From NCBI GenBank assembly GCA_050729795.1, contig JBOHME010000003.1:34120-98119 (forward strand): a DNA stretch of 64,000 nt, read 5' to 3'. Shown here piece after piece: positions 49,015-58,304 of the stretch; the stretch's first letter is position 1; every line of letters starts with the position of its first letter. The position numbers were made by a program, and so were the translations under genes. Source of the stretch: AP-15 sp050729795. Lineage in GTDB: Bacteria > Pseudomonadota > Alphaproteobacteria > ATCC43930 > CGMCC-115725. The notes beneath the pieces were generated by a model that did not search any database, was not told the origin of the DNA, and was given only the letters and a program-made list of their open reading frames with translations.

Positions 49015-50178
49015 TCAGAAGGCGCGGCGCAGCTCGTCCACGAGCCCGGTGCGCTCCCAGGAAAACACACCGCTCGGCTCGGGCTCGCGGCCAAAATGAC
49101 CATAGGAGGAGGTCGGCGTATAGATCGGCCGGTTCAGACCGAGATGGGTGCGGATGCCGCGTGGCGACAAATCCATCAGCTCGTTCAGCACCCGTGCGAG
49201 CTTGCCCTCATCGACCGCACCCCCGGTCGTGACGTAAAACGACAGCGGCTTGGCGACACCGATCGCGTAGGCGACCTGGATCGTGCAATGCTTGGCGAGC
49301 CCGGCGGCGACGACATTCTTGGCCAGATAGCGGGCGGCATAGGCCGCTGACCGATCGACCTTGGTCGGATCCTTGCCGGAAAAAGCACCGCCGCCATGTG
49401 GCGCCCAGCCGCCATAGGTATCGACGATGATCTTGCGCCCGGTCACTCCGGCATCGCCGTCGGGTCCGCCGATCACAAACCGGCCGGTCGGATTAACGAG
49501 AAAATTCCCCTCTTCGCACATCCAGCCGTCGGGCAGCGAGCCGACCACATAAGGCCGGATGAGCTCGCGGACCTGGCGGTCGTCGATCTGGTCGGAATGC
49601 TGGATCGAGACGACGAGCTTGGCGACCTGCACCGGTTTGTCATCGGCATATTGCAATGTCACCTGGCTCTTCGAATCGGGCCCCAGTTGCGGCGTCAAAC
49701 CGGCATGGCGGGCCTCGGACAATGCCCGCAGGATCTTGTGCGCATAAAAGATCGGCGCCGGCATCAGGTCCGGCGTATCGTTGCAGGCAAAGCCGAACAT
49801 CATGCCCTGGTCGCCGGCCCCCTCGTCCTTGTTGCCGGTGGCATCGACCCCCTGGGCGATATCGCTCGACTGGTTGTGGATGTGACAGTCGATCTTGGCG
49901 CGCTGCCAGTGAAAATTGTCCTGCTCGTAGCCGATATCGCGGATCGCCCGGCGCGCCACCTCGATCAGCTGATCCGCGGTGATCGATCCGGGCCCGCGCA
50001 CCTCGCCGGCCAGCACCACGCGATTGGTCGTGACCAGGGTCTCGACGCCGCAGCGCGCCTGCTGCGGGTCGGCGGCGAGATAGGTATCGACGATCGCGTC
50101 CGAGATGCGGTCGCAAATCTTGTCGGGGTGGCCTTCCGAGACCGACTCACTGGTGAAGACGAAATCGCGCTTGGCCAA
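49015..50178 (-). CDS. metK: S-adenosylmethionine synthase MetK
   Basis: MetK makes SAM from methionine and ATP. The protein has 387 residues from the chosen start, normal for the family. Key parts are FTSESVSEGHPDKICDRISD with the ATP-contacting His, GAGDQGMMFGFACND (methionine-binding loop), and GGAFSGKDPTKVDRSAAYAA with the phosphate-binding Lys residues. The start is a TTG at 50178, because AGGAGG ends 9 bases upstream; an in-frame TTG at 50211 would place that Shine-Dalgarno inside the gene. It is flanked by an XRE regulator upstream and trmB downstream, as in most alphaproteobacteria. Confidence 0.96.
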   Translation of the reverse strand: MAKRDFVFTSESVSEGHPDKICDRISDAIVDTYLAADPQQARCGVETLVTTNRVVLAGEVRGPGSITADQLIEVARRAIRDIGYEQDNFHWQRAKIDCHIHNQSSDIAQGVDATGNKDEGAGDQGMMFGFACNDTPDLMPAPIFYAHKILRALSEARHAGLTPQLGPDSKSQVTLQYADDKPVQVAKLVVSIQHSDQIDDRQVRELIRPYVVGSLPDGWMCEEGNFLVNPTGRFVIGGPDGDAGVTGRKIIVDTYGGWAPHGGGAFSGKDPTKVDRSAAYAARYLAKNVVAAGLAKHCTIQVAYAIGVAKPLSFYVTTGGAVDEGKLARVLNELMDLSPRGIRTHLGLNRPIYTPTSSYGHFGREPEPSGVFSWERTGLVDELRRAF

Positions 50179-50309
50179 GACTCTGCCCCTCCTGAAGCAT
50201 CGTGGTCGCAAAACGACGCCGGCCCGTTGATGCCGTCTCGGCGGTCGGGCGTCAAGCCCGCCGGCGAGGTGCCAGGTGCGAGGGCGCCGGGCGCACCTGT
50301 TGCGCGAGC

Positions 50310-50771
50310 CTACCGCTCGGGCAAGCGTTCGGCGCCGGCGGCCAAGGCCTTGGCCAGCTCGAACAGGCGGCGGCGCACGACTGGGTCCTCGATGCGGTAA
50401 TAGGCGCTGACCAGCTCCACGGTTTCGCGCTTGCGCAGCGGGTCGGAATCGAACGCCTCGGCCGGTGGCTCGGCAAAGCCGCCGGGGATCGCCGGGGCGC
50501 GCACCGGGTCCATGTCATCGAAAAAGAACGACACCGGCACATCGAGGACCCGGCTCAGATCGTGCAGCCGGCTCGCCCCGATGCGGTTGGCGCCGCGCTC
50601 ATATTTCTGCACCTGCTGAAAGGTCAAGCCGATCGCCTCGCCGAGCTTCTCCTGGCTGAGACCGAGCATGTTGCGGCGCAGCCGCACCCGCGAACCGACA
50701 TGGATATCGATCGGGTTTGGCTTGCCGCCTTTTTGCCGGCCGGGCCGGCGGGGTTGTTGGTCCATCGCCAT
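50310..50771 (-). CDS. XRE-family HTH regulator conserved upstream of metK
   Basis: This 153-residue protein has a Cro/C1-type helix-turn-helix (VGSRVRLRRNMLGLSQEKLG, EAIGLTFQQVQKYERGANRI) after a basic, proline-rich start. The C-terminal half is acidic and helical and may dimerise (RKRETVELVSAYYRIEDPVV). In alphaproteobacteria such proteins (the PhrR/PraR type in rhizobia) are regularly found between lnt and metK. Targets cannot be read here. A second ATG at 50765 is an equally possible start; neither has a good Shine-Dalgarno. Confidence 0.88.
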   Translation of the reverse strand: MAMDQQPRRPGRQKGGKPNPIDIHVGSRVRLRRNMLGLSQEKLGEAIGLTFQQVQKYERGANRIGASRLHDLSRVLDVPVSFFFDDMDPVRAPAIPGGFAEPPAEAFDSDPLRKRETVELVSAYYRIEDPVVRRRLFELAKALAAGAERLPER

Positions 50772-50895
50772 CGGGGGGTCGACTGCTTTGTCGAAGCTAT
50801 TGGCATTATTTTTAGATGACCCTTCGATGTCGGGTCAAGCCCGCGTTTCAACCTGCAATAAGAGATCGCAACCAGAAGGTGTTATCGGGGGCGAA

Positions 50896-52512
50896 TCAAC
50901 CGAGCCGTAGCGCCACCGGCACCGCGCCCGCGATCAGCAGCACCAGAAAGATCCAGTCGCCGCCGCGGGCATAGAGCGTGCGTGTGGCGGCCGCGGGCAG
51001 GGCTACATCGACATAGCCGATCGCATCGAGGCTGGTGCGCGCGAGCACCCTTCCCGCCGCATCGACGACCGCGCTGATGCCATTGTTGGCGACGCGGACC
51101 AGCGGCAAACCCTCTTCGATCGCGCGGGTGCGGGCGATCGCGAAATGCTGGAACGGCCCCGAGGTTCGGCCATACCAGGCATCATTCGTGACATTGAGCA
51201 TCCAGGCCGGCCGATGGCCCTCATCGACGATCGCGTGCGGGAAAATCGCCTCGTAGCAGACGAGCGCGGCAAATGGCGGCAGACCCGGCACGACAAGGGT
51301 GCGCGGCCCGGGGCCGGCGCTCAAATCCATGGTTCCGACGGTCACCTTGGCAAATGACAGCCAGCGGCGCAGTGGTACATATTCGCCAAACGGCACCAGA
51401 TGCGCCTTGTCGTAATGCGCGACGATGGCGCCCGCACCATCGATCACCGCGATGCTGTTCCAGATCTTCTCGATCGGCGCCGGCGGCGGGTTGGCGCGCA
51501 ACGTGCCGGTGACCAGATAGCCGCCATGCGGGACGATCCTGGCGATCGCCTGTCGCGCCGCGGGATCGCGGCCGAGCAGATAGGGGCTCGCCGCCTCGGG
51601 CCACAGCACCGCGGCGAGCGCGTGCGAAGACGGCACCGCGCTCAAATCGAGCAACCGCTGGAAATTCGACCGGGCCGCCGCCGGCTGCCATTTCAGGGTT
51701 TGCGGGATCGAGGGCTGCACCAGGCGCAACCAGGTTCCGGTCAATACGCTCGGCATCGTCTGGAGCCGAACCGCGCCGGCGATGGCGAGGACTGCGACCA
51801 GCAGACCGGCGGCGATCGCGGGCGCCCAGCGCCGAGCCGCTGATACCGGCTGCAGTGACGGCATCCCGAGCAGGGCCGGCAGCGCGACCGCGAGAACGGT
51901 CAGAAAGCTCAGCCCATAGATGCCGAGCCAGGCGGTGCACTCCAGCACCGCGAGGCTGCCCGGAAATCCGCCCGACCAGGCGTAGCCGAGAAGGTTCCAG
52001 GGCAAGCCGGTCAAGGCATGGCCGCGCACCCACTCGGCGATGCTCCAGGCGATCGCGAAGGCGACGATCCGTGACGTCGCCGGCAGATGCAACATGCGGA
52101 CGACAAACCTGGTCGCCAGCAGCACCAGCCCGATATAGAGCGCAAAGCCAGCCGGCAGTCCTGCCGCGGCAAACGGCACCAGCCACCAGAACCGCCCGAT
52201 ATCGACAAACAGCGCCGCGGCGATCCAGTAGAGACCGGCGAGAAAAAAGCCAAAGCCGAAGACCCAGCCGAGCCGAAACGACGCGCCGAGCCCGGCGCTG
52301 CCATCGTCGAGCCACAGGAACAGCGGAAAGACGATGACGAGGATCGGTGTCAGATCAATGGGCGGCAGGGCCCCGACAGCGGCGACGCCGAGCACAAAGG
52401 CCAGCCCATAGCGGCGCCAGCCGGAGAAACCGGCGATTTCGGCGGCGAGACGGCACAGCGGCGTGTTGACGGTGGCCCCGGGCCGGACCCGGAACAACCC
52501 GGCTTCAGGCAT
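50896..52512 (-). CDS. lnt: Apolipoprotein N-acyltransferase Lnt
   Basis: Lnt adds the third acyl chain to lipoproteins in the inner membrane. The protein has 538 residues from the chosen start. About six to seven membrane helices occupy the N-terminal half and one lies at the C-terminus. The periplasmic nitrilase domain carries the catalytic triad in AAVLWPEAASPYL (Glu), AHYDKAHLVPFGEYVP (Lys) and FAALVCYEAIFPHAI (Cys). The start at 52512 overlaps the corC stop by 8 bases; an earlier in-frame start lies well inside corC and is rejected. Confidence 0.95.
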   Translation of the reverse strand: MPEAGLFRVRPGATVNTPLCRLAAEIAGFSGWRRYGLAFVLGVAAVGALPPIDLTPILVIVFPLFLWLDDGSAGLGASFRLGWVFGFGFFLAGLYWIAAALFVDIGRFWWLVPFAAAGLPAGFALYIGLVLLATRFVVRMLHLPATSRIVAFAIAWSIAEWVRGHALTGLPWNLLGYAWSGGFPGSLAVLECTAWLGIYGLSFLTVLAVALPALLGMPSLQPVSAARRWAPAIAAGLLVAVLAIAGAVRLQTMPSVLTGTWLRLVQPSIPQTLKWQPAAARSNFQRLLDLSAVPSSHALAAVLWPEAASPYLLGRDPAARQAIARIVPHGGYLVTGTLRANPPPAPIEKIWNSIAVIDGAGAIVAHYDKAHLVPFGEYVPLRRWLSFAKVTVGTMDLSAGPGPRTLVVPGLPPFAALVCYEAIFPHAIVDEGHRPAWMLNVTNDAWYGRTSGPFQHFAIARTRAIEEGLPLVRVANNGISAVVDAAGRVLARTSLDAIGYVDVALPAAATRTLYARGGDWIFLVLLIAGAVPVALRLG

Positions 52513-53422
52513 TGCCGCCGCGCTGCGCCAAACGCACCGCCGGCGAGCCGCGCACCCGCAACCGCTTGATCCGACGAGGGTCACCGTCGAGCACCTCGAA
52601 TTCGATGCCACACGGATGGGCGATCACTTCGCCGCGCTTTGGCACCCGTCCGGCGAGGGTCGAGACGAGGCCGCCCAGAGTGTCGATCTCCTCGTGGTCG
52701 CCAGCCGGACGCAGACGGACCCCCTCGCGATCCTCGAGCGCCTCGATCGGGGTCCTGGCATCGGCGATCAGCGTGCCATCGGCCCGCTCGACCAGATGGG
52801 GTCCATCGGCGATGTCGTGCTCATCCTCGATTTCGCCGACGATTTCCTCGATCAGGTCCTCGATCGTTACCAGCCCATCGATGCCGCCAAACTCGTCGAC
52901 CACCATCGCGATATGCGTGCGGGCCTGACGCATCTGCACCAAGAGATCGAGGATCGGCAGCGACGGAGCCACAAACAGAAGCTTGCGCAGCAATGGCACG
53001 AGCTTGGCTTCACGGTGCTCGGCGACCGCTGCCAACACATCCTTGACGTGAACAAAGCCGATCACGTCATCAAGCGTTTCGCGATAAACCGGCACCCGCG
53101 AATGGCCCTGCTCGATCATGAATTTGATGAGCTGCGGGAACGCAATTTCCACATCGAGCGCGGCAATATCGACGCGTGGCACCATGACGTCGCCGGCAGT
53201 CTGGTCGTGGCCCTTCAGGATATTGCCGATCAACGTCCGTTCATGAGCGCCGAGCGGATCGGGATCGTCGCCCGGCGGCTCCTCGATCATTTCGTCGATC
53301 GTGTCGCGCAGGCTTTCGCCATTGCGCGGGCGACGGATCAGCCGCAGCAGACCGCGCAGGCGCGCAAGACCCCGGTCTGGCTCGGGATGGGCGCTGTTGG
53401 TGGACGGCTCTCGGTCAGTCAT
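52505..53422 (-). CDS. corC: CorC/HlyC-family protein with paired CBS domains
   Basis: The 305-residue soluble protein has two CBS domains (about 75-195; TAGDVMVPRVDIAALDVEIA, SRVPVYRETLDDVIGFVHVK, TIEDLIEEIVGEIEDEHD) and the C-terminal CorC_HlyC domain (about 210-290). It lacks the DUF21 membrane domain, as the short CorC proteins do. CorC is linked to magnesium/cobalt efflux, but the activity of short members is not certain. It lies between ybeY (28 bases upstream) and lnt (overlapping), in the conserved phoH-ybeY-corC-lnt run. Confidence 0.93.
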   Translation of the reverse strand: MTDREPSTNSAHPEPDRGLARLRGLLRLIRRPRNGESLRDTIDEMIEEPPGDDPDPLGAHERTLIGNILKGHDQTAGDVMVPRVDIAALDVEIAFPQLIKFMIEQGHSRVPVYRETLDDVIGFVHVKDVLAAVAEHREAKLVPLLRKLLFVAPSLPILDLLVQMRQARTHIAMVVDEFGGIDGLVTIEDLIEEIVGEIEDEHDIADGPHLVERADGTLIADARTPIEALEDREGVRLRPAGDHEEIDTLGGLVSTLAGRVPKRGEVIAHPCGIEFEVLDGDPRRIKRLRVRGSPAVRLAQRGGNA

Positions 53423-53450
53423 CGAGAAGCGGGGCTCGGCTCTCTGGTGC

Positions 53451-53960
53451 TCAGATGGGGGGGCGATAGGGATCCGGCACCCCCAAACCCGCCAGGATAG
53501 TCGCTTCGAGCCCTTCCATCAGGGTGGCCTCCGCTTCGTTCAGGTGATCGAGGCCGAGCAGATGCAGCACCCCATGGACGACGAGGTGCATCAAATGATC
53601 GGCCAAGAGCTTGCGCTGCGCGGCCGCCTCGGCGGCGACGGTCTCGAAGGCGAGCACGACGTCGCCGAGCAGCAGCGGTGCGCCGGGCGGCACCGGCATG
53701 TCCCGGTGCCAGACCGGAAATGCCAGCACGTTGGTCGGCCGGTCCACTCCGCGCCAGTCGCGGTTGAGCCGCTGCTGTGCCGCATCGTCGGCGAGGCTGA
53801 TGCCGATCTCGACCATTTCGTCCGGCGCGAGCCCGCAATCGGCCCCGGCACAGACCAGCGCGGCGCGGGCGGCGGCTTTGGCCCGCTCTCCCGCCGCCGG
53901 GCAGGCCCGATCCCATGCAGCACAGTCCCGGCTCACGATAATGGCGGTGGATCGGCTCAT
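53451..53960 (-). CDS. ybeY: Endoribonuclease YbeY
   Basis: YbeY is a metal-dependent endonuclease needed for 16S rRNA maturation and ribosome quality control. The 169-residue protein contains the family signature HLVVHGVLHLLGLDH, whose three His residues bind zinc. Earlier parts are GISLADDAAQQRLNRDWRGV and PTNVLAFPV. The start overlaps the phoH stop by ATGA, so the two are probably co-translated, as in most bacteria. Confidence 0.96.
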   Translation of the reverse strand: MSRSTAIIVSRDCAAWDRACPAAGERAKAAARAALVCAGADCGLAPDEMVEIGISLADDAAQQRLNRDWRGVDRPTNVLAFPVWHRDMPVPPGAPLLLGDVVLAFETVAAEAAAQRKLLADHLMHLVVHGVLHLLGLDHLNEAEATLMEGLEATILAGLGVPDPYRPPI

Positions 53961-54970
53961 GGTGCGGCGCCGCCGGCCAAACGCTCGCGCGCCTCGTAGG
54001 CACGCACGATCCGCGCGACCAGCTCATGGCGAACAACGTCGCGGTCGGTCAGCCGAATGATCGCGATGTCCTCGACCGCGGCGAGCGTGGCCAACGCCTC
54101 GGCGAGACCCGAACGCACCCCTTCGGGCAGGTCCACCTGGGTCGGGTCGCCGGTGACGGCCATGCGCGAGCCCTCGCCGAGCCGGGTCAGAAACATCTTC
54201 ATCTGGACCGGGGTGGTGTTTTGGGCCTCGTCGAGGATCACAAAGGCACGCGCCAAGGTCCGCCCGCGCATAAACGCGATCGGCGCCACCTCGATCTCGC
54301 CGGTGCCGAGGCGACGGGCGAGCTGGTCGGCCGGCAGCATGTCGTTCAGAGCATCAAAGATCGGCCGCAGATACGGATCGACCTTGTCGCGCAGATCGCC
54401 CGGCAGAAATCCGAGCCGCTCGCCAGCCTCGACCGCCGGGCGCGACAGCACGATGCGCTCGACCCGCCCGGTCATCAACAGATCGACCGCTGCGGCGACC
54501 GCGAGATAGGTCTTGCCGGTGCCGGCCGGGCCAAGCCCGAAGACGAGCGGATTTTCGCGCAGTGCCTTGATATAGGCGGCCTGCCCCGGCGAGCGCGCGG
54601 CAATGCGCCGCTTCCTGGTGCGGAACGCGGCATCCTCGCGCCATAGGCTCAGGCTCTTGTCGGCGATTTCGGCCTCGGCAAGGCGGATTGCCGCTTCGAC
54701 CGCGGGCAGATCGACCTCCTGTCCGCGCTTCAGACGATCGTAGAGCCGGGACAAAGCAAGGCGGGCCGCCTCGATAGCCGATGGCGGACCGGCAATCGCG
54801 AGCCGATTGCCGCGGGTGACGAGCGACACGCCGAGCTGGCGTTCGACCCGGTCTAGATGCTGGTCGCGCTCACCGTACAGCGAGGGCAGCAGCAGATTGT
54901 CGTCGAATTCGAGCTGGGTGCGCTCTTCGGCCGGCTCGCCGCCGACCGTTTCAGGGCGAAGCGCAGTCAT
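53957..54970 (-). CDS. phoH: PhoH-like ATPase (YbeZ)
   Basis: This 337-residue P-loop NTPase is of the PhoH family and works with YbeY in RNA metabolism. An N-terminal KH-like region (LERQLGVSLVTRGNRLAIAG type) is followed by the PhoH domain: NPLVFGLGPAGTGKTYLAVA (Walker A), RIVLSRPAVEAGERLGFLPG, AFVILDEAQNTTPVQMKMFL (Walker B) and SRMAVTGDPTQVDLP. The start at 54970 overlaps the miaB stop by ATGA. The frame stays open far upstream, but that part is antisense-like shadow of miaB. Confidence 0.95.
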   Translation of the reverse strand: MTALRPETVGGEPAEERTQLEFDDNLLLPSLYGERDQHLDRVERQLGVSLVTRGNRLAIAGPPSAIEAARLALSRLYDRLKRGQEVDLPAVEAAIRLAEAEIADKSLSLWREDAAFRTRKRRIAARSPGQAAYIKALRENPLVFGLGPAGTGKTYLAVAAAVDLLMTGRVERIVLSRPAVEAGERLGFLPGDLRDKVDPYLRPIFDALNDMLPADQLARRLGTGEIEVAPIAFMRGRTLARAFVILDEAQNTTPVQMKMFLTRLGEGSRMAVTGDPTQVDLPEGVRSGLAEALATLAAVEDIAIIRLTDRDVVRHELVARIVRAYEARERLAGGAAP

Positions 54971-56304
54971 GCCGCCGCCACCCCGGAGAGGCTGTTCTGG
55001 CCGGCATCGGAAATCAGCACCGGGACGATCTCGCCGATCCACTCGGGCTCGGCGGCGAGATGGACGCTTTGCAGATAGGGGCTGCGTCCGACCAGCTGGC
55101 CCGGATGGCGGCCGGGTTTTTCGAGCAGCACCGGCAGCACGCGCCCGACGCATGCCATATTGAAGTCGCGCTGCTGGCGCGCCAGCACGACTTGCAGTGC
55201 GGCGAGCCGCTCCGTCTTGACCGCAGCCGTGACCTGCCCGTCGGCCGCTGCCGCGGGAGTGCCGGGGCGGAGCGAATATTTGAAGGAAAACGCCTGCGCA
55301 AAGCCGATCTCCTCGACGAGGCCGAGGGTGGCGCGAAAATCGGCATCGCTCTCGCCCGGAAACCCAACGATCAGGTCGGTCGACAGCGCCAAGTCCGGCC
55401 GCGCCGCGCGCAGCTGCGCGACGGTCCGCCGATATTGGCCGGCAGTATGGCGCCGGTTCATCGCCGCCAAAACGCGATCCGAACCGCTCTGCACCGGCAG
55501 ATGCAGAAACGGCATCAGCTGCGGCACGTCGCGATGCGCGGCGATCAGCCGGTCGTCGACATCGCGCGGGTGCGAGGTCGTGTACCGAATGCGGTCGAGC
55601 CCCGGCAACCGGGCCAGCTCCCTCACCAGCTCGCCAAGGCCCCACTCGCCGCCGTCCGGCGCTGCCCCGTGATAGGCATTGACGTTCTGCCCGAGCAGGG
55701 TGATCTCGCGCGCGCCCGATGCGACGAGGCCGCGCGCCTCGTCGATGACCTGCACCGCCGGCCGCGAATATTCGGCGCCGCGCGTATAGGGAACGACGCA
55801 GAAGGTGCAGAACTTGTCGCAACCTTCCTGCACCGTCAGAAAGGCGGTCGGCCCCTGGCCCGGCCGCGCCTGCGGCAGATGGTCGAATTTGGGCTCCGCG
55901 GGGAAGCTCGTGTCGATGATCCCCGCACCACCAGCACTCGAGGCGAGCGCCACCATCTCGGGCAACCGGTGATAGGTCTGCGGTCCGAACACGAGATCGA
56001 CATAGGGTGCGCGGCGGCGGATCTCCGCACCCTCGGCCTGGGCCACGCATCCCGCCACAGCGATCAGCATGCCATCGCCATTTCGTGCCCGGCGCTCCTT
56101 GAGCGGGCGGATCTGACCCAGCTCGGAGAACACCTTCTCCGCCGCTTTTTCGCGGATATGACAGGTATTGAGGATCACGAGATCGGCCTCGGCCGCCGAT
56201 GTCGCCGGGACGAAGCCGTGCGGCGCCAAAAGCTCGGCCATTCGTGCCGAGTCGTAGACGTTCATCTGGCAACCATGGGTCGCGATAAAGACGCGCTTGG
56301 TCAC
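54967..56304 (-). CDS. miaB: tRNA-2-methylthio-N6-dimethylallyladenosine synthase MiaB
   Basis: MiaB is a radical-SAM enzyme that adds the methylthio group at A37 of tRNAs. The 445-residue protein has the N-terminal UPF0004 domain (FIATHGCQMNVYDSARMAEL, LVILNTCHIREKAAEKVFSE) with three Cys for the auxiliary cluster. The radical-SAM CxxxCxxC is in TVQEGCDKFCTFCVVPYTRG. A C-terminal TRAM domain (about 375-440) binds RNA. The start is a GTG at 56304 with AGAGGA 8 bases upstream, and it overlaps the plsC stop as GTGA. Confidence 0.96.
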   Translation of the reverse strand: MTKRVFIATHGCQMNVYDSARMAELLAPHGFVPATSAAEADLVILNTCHIREKAAEKVFSELGQIRPLKERRARNGDGMLIAVAGCVAQAEGAEIRRRAPYVDLVFGPQTYHRLPEMVALASSAGGAGIIDTSFPAEPKFDHLPQARPGQGPTAFLTVQEGCDKFCTFCVVPYTRGAEYSRPAVQVIDEARGLVASGAREITLLGQNVNAYHGAAPDGGEWGLGELVRELARLPGLDRIRYTTSHPRDVDDRLIAAHRDVPQLMPFLHLPVQSGSDRVLAAMNRRHTAGQYRRTVAQLRAARPDLALSTDLIVGFPGESDADFRATLGLVEEIGFAQAFSFKYSLRPGTPAAAADGQVTAAVKTERLAALQVVLARQQRDFNMACVGRVLPVLLEKPGRHPGQLVGRSPYLQSVHLAAEPEWIGEIVPVLISDAGQNSLSGVAAA

Positions 56305-57230
56305 GTCCGCAATCCTCTTTTCACGTGTAAGCTGTCCCCGTCCCAGCGGGCCATCGCGCCGGCCGGCTCTGGCGATGCTGGCCCGCCGTTGGGCGGCAGC
56401 GGCACCGGTTGTGGGCGTCCGGCCAAAGCCGCGGCCATGCCGCCAGCAACATGCGTCTCGCAATAGCGCGCCAGCGCCTTGCGCGACCCGCACTCGCCAA
56501 AAGACGTCGGCCGATGAAATTCGACCACCACCTCGACCGCGCCGAGCCCGAGCATGGTCCATAAGTGCGGCGCCAGCTCGACCGATCCATACCAGGCAAA
56601 AAACGGCCGCAGCAGCCGACCGAGCGGCATGCCGTCGAGCCGCGTATAGGCGATCGATACCGGCTGGACCGCGATCGGGCCGGCTGCGCACGCCACCTCC
56701 GCAGCGCTGAACAGCGCGCTCTTGAAGGGCAGCACATGATTGCCGTCGCTGCTGGTTCCTTCCGGGAACAGGATCAGCGCATCGCCCGCCGCCAGCCGGG
56801 CGACCATCGCCTCGCGCTGCGCCCGCGTGCTTCGCACTCTGCGATCGACAAACACGGTGCGCTGCAGCTTTGCGAGCCAGCCGAATAGCGGCCAGCCGGC
56901 GACTTCGGTCTTGGCGACGAACGAGCCGATGATCAGCGCGCCGAGCACGGTGATATCGGTGTAGGAGACATGGTTCGAGGCGAACAGCACCGGGCGTGTC
57001 GCGGTTGGAACGCCGATCGTGCGCAAGTTAAACCCGAGAATCCGGCAGCATCCGCGATGGTAGAAGGCCGGCAATGTCGCCGACCAGGGCCGATGCAGCC
57101 AGAGGCCGATACCCTGGATCGGCATCAGGCCGAAGGTCCAGCCAATGTAGAGCATCACGCGCGAGAGCCGCAGCGCCGCCGAACCCAGGCCGTCGGCCTG
57201 CCCGTGCCGCTGATCGACCCGTGCCGTCAA
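56301..57230 (-). CDS. plsC: 1-Acyl-sn-glycerol-3-phosphate acyltransferase
   Basis: The 309-residue membrane-bound acyltransferase makes phosphatidic acid or a related lipid. The HX4D catalytic motif is in FASNHVSYTDITVLG, and the glycerol-phosphate site is FPEGTSSDGNHVLPFKSALF. A membrane helix precedes the domain (about 25-50). The start is uncertain: the TTG at 57230 lies inside the 17-bp repeat array and an ATG at 57155 is in frame. It could equally be OlsA, the acyltransferase that completes ornithine lipid, since it directly follows olsB. It overlaps miaB by GTGA. Confidence 0.88.
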   Translation of the reverse strand: MTARVDQRHGQADGLGSAALRLSRVMLYIGWTFGLMPIQGIGLWLHRPWSATLPAFYHRGCCRILGFNLRTIGVPTATRPVLFASNHVSYTDITVLGALIIGSFVAKTEVAGWPLFGWLAKLQRTVFVDRRVRSTRAQREAMVARLAAGDALILFPEGTSSDGNHVLPFKSALFSAAEVACAAGPIAVQPVSIAYTRLDGMPLGRLLRPFFAWYGSVELAPHLWTMLGLGAVEVVVEFHRPTSFGECGSRKALARYCETHVAGGMAAALAGRPQPVPLPPNGGPASPEPAGAMARWDGDSLHVKRGLRT

Positions 57231-57274
57231 GGGGCCGAGTCCGTCAAGGGGCCGAGTCCGTCAAGGGGCCGGGG
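57224..57274. repeat. 17-bp tandem repeat, three units, over the plsC start region
   Basis: The unit ccgtcaaggggccgagt occurs exactly at 57224-57240 and 57241-57257, with a slightly changed third copy at 57258-57274. It fills the gap between olsB and plsC and covers the presumed TTG start of plsC. Each unit carries a minus-strand TTGACGG, so it could also contain repeated -35-like elements. Confidence 0.93.
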
Positions 57275-57277
57275 CCG

Positions 57278-58213
57278 TCAGGAGATCCATGCGGCTTTGT
57301 CCCATGCTGCCATCACATTTCTCGCTCTGCGTTCGTAATGCCGAGAATATTTGGCGCTCATGAGATCGGTTTTGACCACGACGCACACATCGATCGTGTT
57401 GAAGTCCCGATCGATCACCGCACCGTCGCCGACGAACCCGCCGAGACGCAAATATCCCTTGATCAGCGGCGGCAGGCGCATCAGCGCCCGCACCGGGTCG
57501 AGCGTTCCGCGCGGCCGCCGGCACATATCGACATGACGATGCGCCACTGCTCGCGGCCGCAGCGCAGGCGGCGCCAAGTGATGGTGATAAAGATAGGAAA
57601 GCGGCACCGTCAGCTGCTCCGGGTCGATGCCGGGCAGGCTGGCGCAGCCGAACATCAGCCCGACGCCGTAATGAAGCACGTAGGCGGCGATCCCGCTCCA
57701 TAAGAGCTGCATCGCCGGGCGCCGGCGGTAGGCCGCATCGACGCAGGAGCGGCCGAGCTCCAGGATCTCTCCGGGTTGGGCGAGCAGCGGTGCCAGATCG
57801 TATTCCGCGGCCGAATAGAACCCGCCGAGCCGGGCGGCAGCAGCGCGACGGATCAACCGATAGGTGCCGACCACGCTGGCGGCACCATGGCCGCGGCTGT
57901 GATCGAGCACCAGCAGGTGGTCGCAGCTCTGGTCGAAGCGATCGCTGTCGCGACGCAGGCGCGCGGTCTCGCTGCGCGCGCGCGCCCCGAGGCTTTCGTA
58001 GAACACCCGGTAGCGCAGCGCTTGCGCCGCATCGATATCGGCGCTGCTCTGCGCCAGCCGCACCTGCAGCGCGCCGGTGCGGATATCGACGTGTGCCGCC
58101 GCACAGCCGGCGATGCCAGCGCGCGACAGGCGCTCGGGTGCAAACCCGAGGCTGCCGATCACGCCGCCCAACCGGGTTGAGAAAACAATCCGGGCCGCCA
58201 ACTCCACCGACAC
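57278..58213 (-). CDS. olsB: L-ornithine N-acyltransferase OlsB (ornithine lipid synthesis)
   Basis: OlsB transfers a hydroxyacyl chain from acyl carrier protein to the amino group of ornithine, the first step to ornithine lipids. From the chosen GTG the GNAT-fold protein has 311 residues. Family motifs are VRLAQSSADIDAAQALRYRV, RFDQSCDHLLVLD, VVGTYRLIRR, FYSAAEYDL, EILELGRSCVDAAYRRR, and YLRLGGFVGDGAVIDRDFNT near the end. The start is uncertain: the GTG at 58213 (or 58207) has no clear Shine-Dalgarno, and an in-frame start at 58366 would overlap fur. plsC (or olsA) follows after 47 bases. Confidence 0.9.
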   Translation of the reverse strand: MSVELAARIVFSTRLGGVIGSLGFAPERLSRAGIAGCAAAHVDIRTGALQVRLAQSSADIDAAQALRYRVFYESLGARARSETARLRRDSDRFDQSCDHLLVLDHSRGHGAASVVGTYRLIRRAAAARLGGFYSAAEYDLAPLLAQPGEILELGRSCVDAAYRRRPAMQLLWSGIAAYVLHYGVGLMFGCASLPGIDPEQLTVPLSYLYHHHLAPPALRPRAVAHRHVDMCRRPRGTLDPVRALMRLPPLIKGYLRLGGFVGDGAVIDRDFNTIDVCVVVKTDLMSAKYSRHYERRARNVMAAWDKAAWIS

Positions 58214-58304
58214 GAAAGTGCCGGGGCCGGGCGTTCCACATGCTGCCCGGGGACCACAGCCGCCCCGGTCTCTCGTCCCCGGCTCGCCCGTCTGCGCGCC
58301 AGGA

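Noticed and set aside
50179..50309. SAM-type riboswitch in the metK leader
   Set aside because: The gap holds a GC-rich hairpin, but I could not match the SAM-II, SAM-V or SAM/SAH consensus patterns. A covariance search would be decisive.
54971..56272. N-terminal extension of the phoH frame through miaB
   Set aside because: The phoH family starts at 54970, where an ATGA overlap is present. The upstream part is an out-of-frame reading of miaB.
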